Positions 17,097 to 25,230 of a stretch of DNA of 64,000 nt are shown piece after piece. Position numbers and translations under genes: made by a program. Location: contig CAXXNI010000004.1 of assembly GCA_963663285.2 (NCBI GenBank), positions 1,054,001 through 1,118,000 on the forward strand, given 5' to 3'. The notes beneath the pieces are model-generated. The model searched no databases and was not told the DNA's origin. It saw nothing but the letters and a program-made list of their open reading frames with translations. Every line of letters starts with the position of its first letter. Position 1 is the stretch's first letter. The DNA comes from CAXXOK01 sp963663285. GTDB taxonomy: Bacteria > Bacillota > Clostridia > Christensenellales > Aristaeellaceae.

Positions 17097-17854
17097 CGTT
17101 GACGCCGGAGATGTTATTGATTGTATGCCCGCTGGCAGTGCTGGCGGGCTTCATTGACGCTATTGCGGGCGGCGGCGGGATGATCTCGCTGCCTGCTTAT
17201 TATTTGGCGGGACTTCCGCCTGCGCTGGCGGCCGGAACAAATAAACTTTCCGCTATGATGGGTACGACGCTGGCAATGGCGACCTATAAGCGCGCCGGAA
17301 AAATCGACTGGCGCATTGGCGTCCCCGCGGCGCTGGGGGCGCTGGCGGCCAGCGCCGTCGGCGCGCTGGTGATGACCACGCTGCCTGCGCGCGTTGTGCA
17401 GGGGCTGGTACTGGGCTGCATACCGGTTGCGGCAGTGTTTACCCTGCGGCGCAGGAAAGCAGCGCGGATCCCCCGGCAGCGCACCCTTGCTGCGACGCGC
17501 TGGATTGCGCTTGCGATCGGCGTGGGGGTCGGGTTTTACGATGGGTTGGTCGGTCCCGGAACGGGGACGTTCTTAATACTGTTATTTTTACATTTGTTTT
17601 CCATGGAAGAAGTGATGGCCAGCGGAACGGCCAAGCTGGTGAATCTGGCCAGCAATCTGGCCGCGTTGGTCAGCCTGCTGTTTACCGGCGATGTGCTGAT
17701 CCTGCTGGGTATCCCGGTAGGGCTGTGCGCCATGCTGGGCGCTCTTATCGGCAGCCGTATGACTATTCGCCACGGCGGACGGCTGGTACGCTTGATGATG
17801 CTGGTGGTTTTGGGGCTGCTACTTGCCAAAATGCTTTGGGATATGATAGGATAA
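17093..17854 (+). CDS. TSUP (TauE/SafE) family sulfite/anion exporter
   Basis: I choose the ATG at 17093, which overlaps the previous stop in ATGA and has GGAGG 7 bases upstream, rather than the longer open frame. The 253-residue protein has about eight hydrophobic segments. It has the two family repeats: GFIDAIAGGGGMISLP near the N-terminus and GFYDGLVGPGTGTFLI in the second half. TSUP proteins move sulfur-containing or organic anions. It is 43 bases before the RsbW-like gene, so it may share its transcript. Confidence 0.92.
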   Translation: MTLTPEMLLIVCPLAVLAGFIDAIAGGGGMISLPAYYLAGLPPALAAGTNKLSAMMGTTLAMATYKRAGKIDWRIGVPAALGALAASAVGALVMTTLPARVVQGLVLGCIPVAAVFTLRRRKAARIPRQRTLAATRWIALAIGVGVGFYDGLVGPGTGTFLILLFLHLFSMEEVMASGTAKLVNLASNLAALVSLLFTGDVLILLGIPVGLCAMLGALIGSRMTIRHGGRLVRLMMLVVLGLLLAKMLWDMIG

Positions 17855-17897
17855 GCTGGTTTCGTAGCTTTGGATGATACCGAAAGGGGTAAGGAAA

Positions 17898-18281
17898 TTG
17901 GCTGATAAAAAAGGCGAGATCATGCTCAGCCTGCCTGCGGATAAGGACTTTGTATTGCTGGCCCGTATGGCGCTCAGCGGTCTTGGCATGCTGGCGGGTA
18001 TGGATGTCGGGTTAATTGACGACCTCCGATCGGCAACCAATGAATGTTGCGATTGCCTCTTGCATCAACCCGTAAAGGCGGAACGGCTGGAACTGCGCGC
18101 ACGCATCGAGAGCGGCAGGCTGTACTGCTGCCTGAATGCGGTTCGCAGCGGAGGCGCATCCGATGTGCCGCCAAGTGATCTGGAAATAACGCGGGGAGTG
18201 TTGGAGACGCTGATGCCGGATGTATCGCTGCAGTGCGATGCGTGCGGGGTGGGCTCCATCGGCTTTTCGCTGCCGGTATAA
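17898..18281 (+). CDS. RsbW-like anti-sigma factor / serine kinase (HATPase family)
   Basis: This is a short (127-residue) GHKL ATPase-like protein of the RsbW/SpoIIAB group. The start is taken as the TTG at 17898 with AAAGGGG 8 bases upstream. The N-box is visible in DDLRSATNECCDCLL, with the expected Glu-Asn pair. The later glycine-rich G-boxes are weak (RGVLETLMPDV), so nucleotide binding may be altered. RsbW proteins hold a SigB/F-type sigma factor until released by an unphosphorylated RsbV/SpoIIAA partner. The sigma gene follows by 15 bases. No RsbV/SpoIIAA homologue is adjacent, which is unusual for this module. Confidence 0.8.
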   Translation: MADKKGEIMLSLPADKDFVLLARMALSGLGMLAGMDVGLIDDLRSATNECCDCLLHQPVKAERLELRARIESGRLYCCLNAVRSGGASDVPPSDLEITRGVLETLMPDVSLQCDACGVGSIGFSLPV

Positions 18282-18296
18282 AGGATTAGGTGTATC

Positions 18297-19034
18297 ATGA
18301 ACGACGAACGACTGGTTCCGATTCTGGAACGATACGCAACTACACGTGCGCCGGCGCTTCGGGATGAGCTGGTGGAAAGCTACTTGCCGCTTGCCCATGC
18401 GGTGGCAAGGCGTTTTGAGGGGCGCGGCGTGGAACGTGAGGACCTGCAGCAGGTGGCCAGCATCGCTTTGATGAAGGCGATTGAACGGTTCGATCCTTCG
18501 CGCGGGTTCCGTTTTGTGACCTATGCCATCCCAACCATCGCAGGCGACGTGCGCAATTATCTGCGCGATAAGGCGTCCGGTATGCGCATGCCGCGGGATG
18601 CCCGGCAAAAACTGTATAAAATGCAGCAGATCCGCGAACAATTTGAGCGGGAACACCTGCGCGAGCCCAGCGCGAAAGAACTGGCGGAGGCCATGCAGGT
18701 ATCGCCGGATGAATTGCTGATGCTTTTGGACATTCGCAATCAAACGGATATCGCGTCGCTGGATGCGCCGATCGGCGAAGAAAGCGACACGGATTTAAGC
18801 GCGATGCTTGGCACGACGGACGAGGGCTTTGAGCGTGTAGAGCAATCGCAGTGGATGAGTTGGATTTTAAGCAAAGTTGACGATAAAGAGCGCCAATTAT
18901 TAACCCTGCGCTACCGCGACCGGCTGGGACAGCGGGAAACCGCCAAGCGGCTGGGCGTATCGCAAATGCAGGTTTCCCGTATGGAGCGGCGCGTGCTGGC
19001 AAGGCTGCGCGCCATAGAGGAAAACGGCGCGTAA
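18297..19034 (+). CDS. RNA polymerase sigma factor of the SigB/SigF/SigG family
   Basis: This 245-residue sigma factor has regions 2, 3 and 4. Region 2 reads YLPLAHAVARRFEGRGVEREDLQQVASIALMKAIERFDPSRGFRF in outline, with the core-binding YLPLA and the -10-recognition segment FVTYAIPTIAGDVRNYLRD. Region 3 starts with LREPSAKELAEAM. Region 4 has LTLRYRDRLGQRETAKRLGVSQMQVSRMERR, the -35 helix-turn-helix. It is preceded by its probable anti-sigma factor. It could be a general-stress (SigB-like) or a sporulation-type factor; the missing spoIIAA argues against the standard spoIIA operon. Its target promoters are unknown. Confidence 0.92.
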   Translation: MNDERLVPILERYATTRAPALRDELVESYLPLAHAVARRFEGRGVEREDLQQVASIALMKAIERFDPSRGFRFVTYAIPTIAGDVRNYLRDKASGMRMPRDARQKLYKMQQIREQFEREHLREPSAKELAEAMQVSPDELLMLLDIRNQTDIASLDAPIGEESDTDLSAMLGTTDEGFERVEQSQWMSWILSKVDDKERQLLTLRYRDRLGQRETAKRLGVSQMQVSRMERRVLARLRAIEENGA

Positions 19035-19100
19035 ACGGACATTGCCATTTGCAGAAACCGGATTTTTACCAGAGAGATGTTTGTTTTCACTTGAATGATG

Positions 19101-19128
19101 TTACCTATAAGATAGATGAAAGTACAAT
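19101..19128 (+). promoter_or_regulatory. Candidate promoter of the division cluster
   Basis: TTACCT (19101-19106) and TACAAT (19123-19128) are 16 bases apart in the AT-rich gap after the sigma gene. The -10 is good and the -35 weak. A GTTTAA/GGGTAG pair nearer the start (19160-19177) has spacing too short for a SigB promoter. Confidence 0.4.
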
Positions 19129-19190
19129 AAAATACATGCAGGGAAAGCCATATTTTTGTTTAACGCTTTGCGGGGTAGGAGGTGCGCGGT

Positions 19191-20858
19191 ATGCAGGGCA
19201 ATAACGGTAACGGACCTTGGACGCCTGAGCAGCTTGCGGCCTGGCAGGCCATGCAAAACGGCGCGCCTCAGCAGAATATGAACATGCAAAATTTAACGCC
19301 GGAGCAGGCTGCGCAATGGCAAGCCATGCAAAATATGACGCCGGAACAAGCTGCGCAGTGGCAGGCCATGCAGGCGATGAACGCGCAGCAGACCGGCGCG
19401 TGGCAGCCGGTGCAAAACCCCTGGCAAACCGCCACGCCGGAGCAAATGGCGGCGGCACAGGGCATGGGGCAGCAGGGGATGTGGCCGGGGACCAATACCC
19501 AGGGCACGGAGGAGCAGCAGCGCCTGCAATGGCAGGCAGCCCAGCTGGGTATGAGCCCGGAACAGCTGATGCAGTGGCAGGCGGCGCAGAAAGCCAAGGC
19601 GGCGGTGCAGGCGAAAAAAGACCGCCGCAAACAGCGCAAGGAGCGGCGGAAAGTACGGCGGCAAAACCGCAGTATGCTGACGCGCATTTTGCAGGCGCTG
19701 GGAATCGTGGTAATCTTGATCGGCGGCGCGCTGTATTTGCTCAACAGTATGCAGGGTTCCCGGCCGACGACCGCAGTAATCGCGGAAGGCACGCTGGGCA
19801 CTATTTATAACGGCGATGCGCTGATCGTGCGGGACGAAACCGTATATGACGATGAAAGCGTGCAAAGCATTGAATACATCGCAGAAGAAGGCAGCGTAGT
19901 ATACCGCGGCGATGTGGTGTGCTATGTGTATTCCACCGGGTACAGCAGCAAGGAACTGACCACTTTGCAGGATTACCGCGACCAGATCAAGGATTATCAG
20001 CAAACATTGCTGGCGAGCGAAACCGCATATGACCAGAAGATGACGCGGCTGGAGACCATCGTGGTACAGCGCGGGCTGGAGGTGCGCTCGCTGGTGCAGG
20101 GTGCGCGCGGCAACCTGATTAACGAAGAGAGCATTCTGGAAGACGCAATAGATGAACGCCAGCAGTATTTCCGCAGCAAATACTCCTCCGATACGCGGCT
20201 GAACCGCCTGTATGACGACGAGGATACCCAGCAAAAGCGTATCGACAGCTGGATTAAGCAGCGCGCCGCAACGCAGGAAAGTATCATCAGTTTTTACACC
20301 GATGGCTTTGAAACGGCATTGACGCCGGATAACTTCCAAACCTATTCGCCGGCAGAGGTACGGGCGATGGTTGGAGGGCAGCGGCCGGAAGAAGACGCGG
20401 CAGAACGCGGCAAGACGGATATTTACCGGCTGGTGCAAAACGATAATTATGCTGTGCTCATGTTGATTGACGACAGCGTGTGGACCCCTGTGGAAGGAAC
20501 CGCATATAAATTGAAACTGGAGCAGTTCTCCAACACCACGGTGGATGCGCGTGTGCTCAGTTATACGCGCGCCAACGGTGAGCTGCTTTTACGCCTTGCC
20601 ATTTTAGGCGATGTAACGCCGGTGCTGTACATGCGTACCTGTGAAGCGGAACTGGGTGAGTATGCGGACGGGTTGATCGTCCCCAAAACGGCGATTTATA
20701 CGCAAAACGGGCAGGAAGGCGTGGTACGCGTCGGGGAGGATGGATCGCAGGTGTTCATCCCCGTAAACGTTGTGTCCAGGCAGGGGGATAAGGTGTTCAT
20801 CTCCTCCGTGCAAACGGGGCTGCTAAGTGTAGGGCAAACAGTGCGCCTGTTCTACTAG
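19191..20858 (+). CDS. HlyD-like membrane protein with Gln-rich cytoplasmic repeats
   Basis: This 555-residue protein starts at the ATG at 19191 with AGGAGG 8 bases upstream. Residues 1-135 are a Gln/Met/Ala-rich low-complexity region with units like TPEQAAQWQAMQ. A strongly basic stretch follows (KKDRRKQRKERRKVRR), then one transmembrane helix (about 164-187). The rest is extracytoplasmic: a biotinyl/HlyD-type fold split by a long helical hairpin (about 260-370). Homologues sit upstream of ylmE-sepF in many Clostridia, where they are annotated as HlyD-family adaptor proteins although no ABC exporter is nearby. The context suggests a role in division or envelope work; that is inference. It leads the operon. 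Confidence 0.82.
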   Translation: MQGNNGNGPWTPEQLAAWQAMQNGAPQQNMNMQNLTPEQAAQWQAMQNMTPEQAAQWQAMQAMNAQQTGAWQPVQNPWQTATPEQMAAAQGMGQQGMWPGTNTQGTEEQQRLQWQAAQLGMSPEQLMQWQAAQKAKAAVQAKKDRRKQRKERRKVRRQNRSMLTRILQALGIVVILIGGALYLLNSMQGSRPTTAVIAEGTLGTIYNGDALIVRDETVYDDESVQSIEYIAEEGSVVYRGDVVCYVYSTGYSSKELTTLQDYRDQIKDYQQTLLASETAYDQKMTRLETIVVQRGLEVRSLVQGARGNLINEESILEDAIDERQQYFRSKYSSDTRLNRLYDDEDTQQKRIDSWIKQRAATQESIISFYTDGFETALTPDNFQTYSPAEVRAMVGGQRPEEDAAERGKTDIYRLVQNDNYAVLMLIDDSVWTPVEGTAYKLKLEQFSNTTVDARVLSYTRANGELLLRLAILGDVTPVLYMRTCEAELGEYADGLIVPKTAIYTQNGQEGVVRVGEDGSQVFIPVNVVSRQGDKVFISSVQTGLLSVGQTVRLFY

Positions 20859-20870
20859 GAGGTTTGTAGA

Positions 20871-21602
20871 ATGCAGGGAAATGATAATCATCCGCCGCGT
20901 AGCGGCTTGATCCAGAACGTTCCGCCGGAGGATTTACGCCGGAACGTGACGGAAGTTTTGCAAACATTGCAACAAAATACCTACCGGGATCAACCGCCCG
21001 CCCGTTTGGTAGCGGTAACCAAAACGGTTGCGCCTGCCGTGATAAATGACTTGAAAGCCTTTCAAATCAACGATATTGGCGAAAATCGCGTACAGGTGGC
21101 GCTGCCGAAGCTTTCGCAGATTGATCCGGAATTTCGATTACATTGGATTGGCAGGTTGCAAACGAACAAAGTTAAAGATATAATAGACAAAGTATGGATG
21201 CTTCATTCGCTGGACAGGCTGTCCCTCGCGGAGGAAGTGGAGCGCCGTGCCAGCCAGCGCGGGCTTACGATACCGGCGCTGGTGCAGGTAAATATTGCGC
21301 AGGAAACGCAAAAGGCCGGACTTTCACTGGAAGAGGTTCGCCCCTTCCTGGATCAGGTCAGGCATTTTGAGCATTTGCGCATATCGGGACTTATGGCCAT
21401 TATGCCTTTTACGGACGACGAACATCAGCTCACCGCCTATTTCCGCGGTATGCGCGCTTTGTTCGATCAGTTGCGCGCCGAGGCAATGGACAACATACAT
21501 ATGGAGGAACTCTCCATGGGTATGAGCCACGACTTTGCGATTGCCGCGCGGGAAGGCGCCACGATGGTGCGCGTCGGAACGGCGCTGTACCGCACACGGT
21601 AA
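20871..21602 (+). CDS. YggS/YlmE family PLP homeostasis protein
   Basis: This 243-residue protein binds pyridoxal phosphate on an alanine-racemase-like barrel and balances free PLP without known enzymatic activity. The PLP lysine is in LVAVTKTV near residue 50. The markers GENRVQ, HWIGRLQTNKVK, ALVQVNIAQETQKAG and LSMGMSHDF are all present. It lies 12 bases after the HlyD-like gene with AGGAGG upstream. It corresponds to ylmE of the sepF cluster. Confidence 0.95.
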   Translation: MQGNDNHPPRSGLIQNVPPEDLRRNVTEVLQTLQQNTYRDQPPARLVAVTKTVAPAVINDLKAFQINDIGENRVQVALPKLSQIDPEFRLHWIGRLQTNKVKDIIDKVWMLHSLDRLSLAEEVERRASQRGLTIPALVQVNIAQETQKAGLSLEEVRPFLDQVRHFEHLRISGLMAIMPFTDDEHQLTAYFRGMRALFDQLRAEAMDNIHMEELSMGMSHDFAIAAREGATMVRVGTALYRTR

Positions 21603-21626
21603 AGCCGGCATTTAATACGCCGGCTT
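21602..21626 (+). other. Intra-operon hairpin after ylmE
   Basis: An 8-bp perfect stem (AAGCCGGC at 21602-21609 with GCCGGCTT at 21619-21626) sits right at the ylmE stop. It has no T run, so it is more likely an RNA stability or processing element, or a weak terminator, than a full stop. A 152-base gap to sepF follows. Confidence 0.45.
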
Positions 21627-21754
21627 CCGGAGAAAGACATCGGACATTGCGAACCGGCTGCGCAGGGCTTACAGGCAATGCGAATAACCGGAAGCACACA
21701 AAGCCGGCGGGCGAATACCGCGGGGATCCTTAACCATAGCAGGAGGTACGACGC

Positions 21755-22939
21755 TTGGGTATGTTCCAGAAGGTCAACGATTGGTTGACGGAGCGGGGTG
21801 AACGTTTCACCCAGGGCGCGAATGCCGGACGGGCCAACAAAGGGGCGTACTATGCCTCTTCGGAAGCACAGCAGGCATACGGCCGGATGAGCGGTTACCC
21901 CAAGGAGGAAGACGGCGCCCAGGATGCGGCAAGCGAGAACGCGACCAGCCGCTATAATGCGGAAAGCAACGATCCGTATGGCGGCCGCGTACCCTACCGT
22001 TCGCAAAAAGACATACAGGCCGAGGCGGAAGCACGGCGGCAGCAGGCGGCGGAGCAGGCGCGTAAGCAGCAGGCTTCCGCGGCGCAAGGCTATTTGCGTA
22101 CGAATGCGCAGCCGCAGCAAAGCGCCCAGGCAGTTCAAAACGGATACACACAGCCGATGCCCAGCAATGTATTACAATTTCCCGGCATGATGCGCGGGCC
22201 GGAAGGCAACCTGTATGCGCATGTGGAATACATTGTACTTTTACGGAGCCGGAACGAGTGTACAAAAGTGATTGAGTACATCAAGGCCAACGCGTCGGTA
22301 TTCCTGAACATGGAGTTTATTGCCAACGACAGCGAGCGGCAGCGTTGTGTTGATATGCTCAGCGGCGCGGCTTATACACTGGGCTGCAGACTAAGCAAAA
22401 TATCGCAGCGGGGAATTTACCTGATTTCGTCCCCATCCGTTTATGTGGTGGTGGACCCCGCAATGCAAAAATATACCGGCGCGCCGGAAGCGCAGAGCTA
22501 TACATCGGCTTATACAAGCCCGGCTGCGCAACAAACAACGGCGTACCCTGTACAGCAAACCAGCGCCTACACAGCGCAGCAAACAACGGCCTATACGGCG
22601 GTGCAGCCAAACGGCTACGCAGCGCAGCAGACAACGGCGTACCCTGCGCAACAAACCAGCGCATACCCTGCGCAGCAGACGAGTGCATACCCGGTACAGC
22701 AAACCACCGCATATCCCGCGCAAACCGGCGGCGGCTATCCGGCGGGGCAAACACTGCGGCACCGCGCGGAGATAAACGCAGGCGCGCAGACCACCGCATA
22801 TCCTGCACAACCGAGCACCGGGTTTGCCACGCAGCAAACCAGCGCATACCCGGCGCAGGGCACACAGGCCTATCCGACCCAACAAGCCCCCGCATACCGT
22901 ACCCAGCGCAGAATGGCGGGCGGCGGCTACGGCGGATGA
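21755..22939 (+). CDS. sepF: Cell division protein SepF with extended Gln-rich repeat tail
   Basis: The start is the TTG at 21755, 8 bases after AGGAGG; an ATG two codons later has poorer spacing. The N-terminus MGMFQKVNDWL is the SepF membrane-targeting helix. The SepF core spans about 150-235 (EYIVLLRSRNECTKVIEYIKAN, FLNMEFIANDSERQRCVDMLSGAAY). SepF bundles and tethers FtsZ at the septum. The protein is 394 residues against the usual ~150. It has a long linker (30-135) and a C-terminal tail (248-385) built from QQT(T/S)AYPA repeats. The tail is in frame and its codons fit its neighbours. The neighbours ylmE, ylmG, ylmH and divIVA confirm the call. Confidence 0.93.
   Translation: MGMFQKVNDWLTERGERFTQGANAGRANKGAYYASSEAQQAYGRMSGYPKEEDGAQDAASENATSRYNAESNDPYGGRVPYRSQKDIQAEAEARRQQAAEQARKQQASAAQGYLRTNAQPQQSAQAVQNGYTQPMPSNVLQFPGMMRGPEGNLYAHVEYIVLLRSRNECTKVIEYIKANASVFLNMEFIANDSERQRCVDMLSGAAYTLGCRLSKISQRGIYLISSPSVYVVVDPAMQKYTGAPEAQSYTSAYTSPAAQQTTAYPVQQTSAYTAQQTTAYTAVQPNGYAAQQTTAYPAQQTSAYPAQQTSAYPVQQTTAYPAQTGGGYPAGQTLRHRAEINAGAQTTAYPAQPSTGFATQQTSAYPAQGTQAYPTQQAPAYRTQRRMAGGGYGG
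22526..22730 (+). repeat. In-gene 24-bp repeats encoding QQT(T/S)AYPA in sepF
   Basis: Seven or more tandem eight-codon units of the QQTTAYPA type follow one another within sepF, with a further partial block at about 22785-22890. Unit ends vary (AYPA, AYTA, AYPV). Such in-frame arrays can change copy number by slippage or recombination between strains. Confidence 0.8.
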
Positions 22940-23009
22940 GCATTAAAAAAACAAGTTTACTATACTGCAATACAGATAGAGAATAAAGAACGCAGCAGGA
23001 GGGTTTATT

Positions 23010-23300
23010 ATGCTAGTTGGACTTCTCAATGTTATTTTTACGGTGATCCTCACTTTGATCAACGTTGCATCCTGGTTAGTGGTTATTTATGTTTTCCTGC
23101 TGCTCTTAGCTCCGGAAAACAAGTATACACTGCTGATTGGCAAGTATGTGGAGCCTGTTTTAACGCCTATCCGCGCTTGGCTCGCCAAGATCTTCCCCAA
23201 GTTGGGCGCATCCCGTTTCGATCTTTCGCCGCTGGTGCTGTGGTTGATTCTGCAAATTGTGGACTGGCTGTTGCGGCTGCTGCGTAGAATTCTGCTGTAA
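23010..23300 (+). CDS. YggT/YlmG family membrane protein
   Basis: This 96-residue protein has two hydrophobic hairpins: LLNVIFTVILTLINVASWLVVIYVFLL and LSPLVLWLILQIVDWLL. The YggT signature LVVIYV...P and P(I/V)RAW...LGASRFDLSPL is present. It is part of the sepF cluster, where ylmG is linked to division and, in plastids, to nucleoid and thylakoid organisation. AGGAGG precedes the ATG. The last base of its stop is the first base of ylmH. Confidence 0.92.
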   Translation: MLVGLLNVIFTVILTLINVASWLVVIYVFLLLLAPENKYTLLIGKYVEPVLTPIRAWLAKIFPKLGASRFDLSPLVLWLILQIVDWLLRLLRRILL

Positions 23301-24055
23301 TGGCGCATGCCGGTGAAGCGCCCGTCGCTTTCAGCCGCCTGCTGGAAATTGCCAGGCAGGCAGACAGGCAGGGACGCTGCCGGTTTACACCTTTTCTAAC
23401 CCCGCCGGAAGCGGAGCTGGCTGAAGCGGCTGCCAAACGTGCCAACGTAGATATGGCGCTGTTTGGCGGCTATGATGATGCGGAGCGCCGCATAGCGCGG
23501 TTTACGCCGCCTTTTGCCGGGGAAGCGCCTTTTCCGGTAAAAGCCATGCAGATTACCTGGTTTGGATCGCAAGCCCCGCAACACCGCGACTTACTGGGCA
23601 GCGTGATGGGACTGGGCGTACAGCGTTCGCGCATCGGCGATATTGTCCTGCTTGCGCAGGAGGCATACCTGTTTGCGGAACAAACGCTTGCGGATATGAT
23701 TGCCCAAAGTTTACTGGAAGCAGGCCGCATTTCGCTTTCCGTGCGCGTACTGGATGCAGTGCCCGAGCTGGAAAATCAGGCGGGAGAGCCGCAGCGCGGC
23801 ACCGTGGCAAGCCCGCGGCTGGATGCGGTTGTGGCGGAAGGGTTTCACCTTTCGCGCGGTGCGGCGGCGGATTTGATTACCGCCGGAAATGTAAAACTGC
23901 GGCATGTGCCCGTTCTCAGGCCCGACGCCCGTGTGGAAGCGGGCGACGCCATATCGGTGCGCGGCCATGGACGGCTGCGTGTAGACGCTTTCGGAGACAG
24001 TAACCGCAAAGGGCGGTTTCCCATCTTATATACGCGCTTTGGCGCAGTTCGGTGA
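23300..24055 (+). CDS. YlmH-like S4-domain RNA-binding protein
   Basis: This 251-residue protein begins at an ATG overlapping the ylmG stop (TAATG). The C-terminal S4 RNA-binding domain lies at about 178-240 (SPRLDAVVAEGFHLSRGAAADLI, VEAGDAISVRG). The N-terminal part is the YlmH domain (FTPFLTPPEAELAEAAAK, ITWFGSQAPQHRDLLGSVMGLG). YlmH homologues have been linked to stalled-ribosome rescue on the 50S subunit and sit in division clusters. The S4 core is recognisable here. Confidence 0.9.
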   Translation: MAHAGEAPVAFSRLLEIARQADRQGRCRFTPFLTPPEAELAEAAAKRANVDMALFGGYDDAERRIARFTPPFAGEAPFPVKAMQITWFGSQAPQHRDLLGSVMGLGVQRSRIGDIVLLAQEAYLFAEQTLADMIAQSLLEAGRISLSVRVLDAVPELENQAGEPQRGTVASPRLDAVVAEGFHLSRGAAADLITAGNVKLRHVPVLRPDARVEAGDAISVRGHGRLRVDAFGDSNRKGRFPILYTRFGAVR

Positions 24056-24082
24056 AAGAACCATCTGAAAGGAGCAATACCT

Positions 24083-24613
24083 ATGGCCATTACCGTATCG
24101 GACATTGAGCAGAAAGAGTTTGCTTACAAAGGCGCGGGATATGACCCCTATGATGTAGACCAATACCTGGATCAGATATGTGATGAAATGGTTGATATGC
24201 AGGAGCGCATTGACCGTCTGGAAGCGGAGTTGGCCAAGGCCCGCCGGGAAGCGGAGCTGGCGGCGAACGCCGCACAGCCTGTGCAGCCTGAAGTGGTGGA
24301 AAAACCGGCGGAGCCGGTGGTGGCCCAGACGTCGCAGACGCTGGAATCCATCCTGTTCAACGCGCAGAAACTGGCGGACGGCGCGGTGGAAGATGCAAAA
24401 CGCAAAGCGGCTGATATTGTGCAGGTTGCGCAGGAAGAAGCCGACGCTATTTTGCAAAAAGCAGGGGATGAAAAGACGGTGCTGGAAACGGCAATGGCTG
24501 AAATCCGCAATTCCGCAAACGGCTTCCGGGATAAGTTCGTAGCGATGCTGGAGGAGCAGAAAGGCTTTATCAACAGCAAAGCGTCGATTTTTGACAACGA
24601 GTCGGACGACTGA
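24083..24613 (+). CDS. DivIVA-domain cell division protein
   Basis: This 176-residue coiled-coil protein marks curved membrane at poles and septa. The N-terminal lipid-binding domain is clear (VSDIEQKEFAYKGAGYDPYDVDQYLDQI). It is followed by a coiled coil (DMQERIDRLEAELAKARREAEL), an Ala/Pro/Gln linker and a second coiled coil (DAKRKAADIVQVAQEEADAIL). It is the last gene of the sepF cluster. AAAGGAG precedes the ATG and a clear terminator follows. Confidence 0.95.
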   Translation: MAITVSDIEQKEFAYKGAGYDPYDVDQYLDQICDEMVDMQERIDRLEAELAKARREAELAANAAQPVQPEVVEKPAEPVVAQTSQTLESILFNAQKLADGAVEDAKRKAADIVQVAQEEADAILQKAGDEKTVLETAMAEIRNSANGFRDKFVAMLEEQKGFINSKASIFDNESDD

Positions 24614-24628
24614 GCAACGTCGTTTATA

Positions 24629-24679
24629 CCGCCGTACCCGCATGCCGTTTAATCCGGTCTATGGGTGCGGCGGTTTTTT
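24629..24679 (+). terminator. Terminator of the division cluster
   Basis: CCGCCGTACCC (24629-24639) pairs with GGGTGCGGCGG (24663-24673), with one G-U pair. Six Ts follow (24674-24679). It closes the operon after divIVA. Confidence 0.85.
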
Positions 24680-24706
24680 AATCCTATCACGAAAGAAGGA
24701 CACGAT

Positions 24707-25162
24707 ATGTTCCGGTATGCGCATACCAATATCATCGCACGGGATGCTTCGCGGCTGATCGCTTTTTACAAGTCTGTTTTGCACTGTAAAAGTATTGGAG
24801 AAACGCGGGATATTCAAGGCGAATGGGTGGACCGGCTAACGCGTTTGCAGGGCGCGCACATTACAGGCGAGCACCTGCTGCTGCCCGGCTATGGAGAGGA
24901 TCATCCGACGCTGGAAATTTTCCAGTATAACCAGTGCCCGCAGGGGCTGCCGCCGCAGGTCAACCGGCCGGGCATTGCCCACCTTGCTTTTGAGGTAGAG
25001 GATGTGGAGGAGACGCTGGAGGTTGTTATCAAAGCAGGCGGAAGCCCATACGGCGAGCTGATTCGCACCGTATATCCCGGCGGGGTGGAAGCTGTTTTTG
25101 TATACGCGCAGGACCCGGAAGGCAATATACTGGAACTGCAAAGCTGGAAAAAGCCGCAGTAA
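24707..25162 (+). CDS. VOC-family protein (glyoxalase/bleomycin-resistance fold)
   Basis: This 151-residue protein starts at the ATG at 24707 with AAGGA 6 bases upstream; a longer open frame begins inside the terminator. The vicinal-oxygen-chelate fold is visible as two beta-alpha-beta repeats: HTNIIARDASRLIAFYKSVLHC and GIAHLAFEVEDVEETLEVVIKAGG. The probable metal ligands are His near the N-terminus, Glu in TLEIFQY, His in GIAHLAF and Glu in GNILELQSW. The substrate is unknown. It stands alone between a terminator and the ileS leader. Confidence 0.88.
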   Translation: MFRYAHTNIIARDASRLIAFYKSVLHCKSIGETRDIQGEWVDRLTRLQGAHITGEHLLLPGYGEDHPTLEIFQYNQCPQGLPPQVNRPGIAHLAFEVEDVEETLEVVIKAGGSPYGELIRTVYPGGVEAVFVYAQDPEGNILELQSWKKPQ

Positions 25163-25195
25163 AGAATAACAACAGTCTGACGTTGTTTCCACCCC

Positions 25196-25224
25196 TTTAC
25201 AAAAACCGTTTTCAAAGGTATAAT
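25196..25224 (+). promoter_or_regulatory. Promoter of the ileS T-box transcript
   Basis: TTTACA (25196-25201) and TATAAT (25219-25224) are exactly 17 bases apart. Transcription should start about 25231, giving a leader of about 290 bases. Confidence 0.8.
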
Positions 25225-25230
25225 GCAACA

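Noticed and set aside
19160..19177. SigB-type promoter (GTTT/GGGTA) before the HlyD-like gene
   Set aside because: The spacer between the boxes is about 9 bases, too short, and it overlaps the ribosome-binding site.
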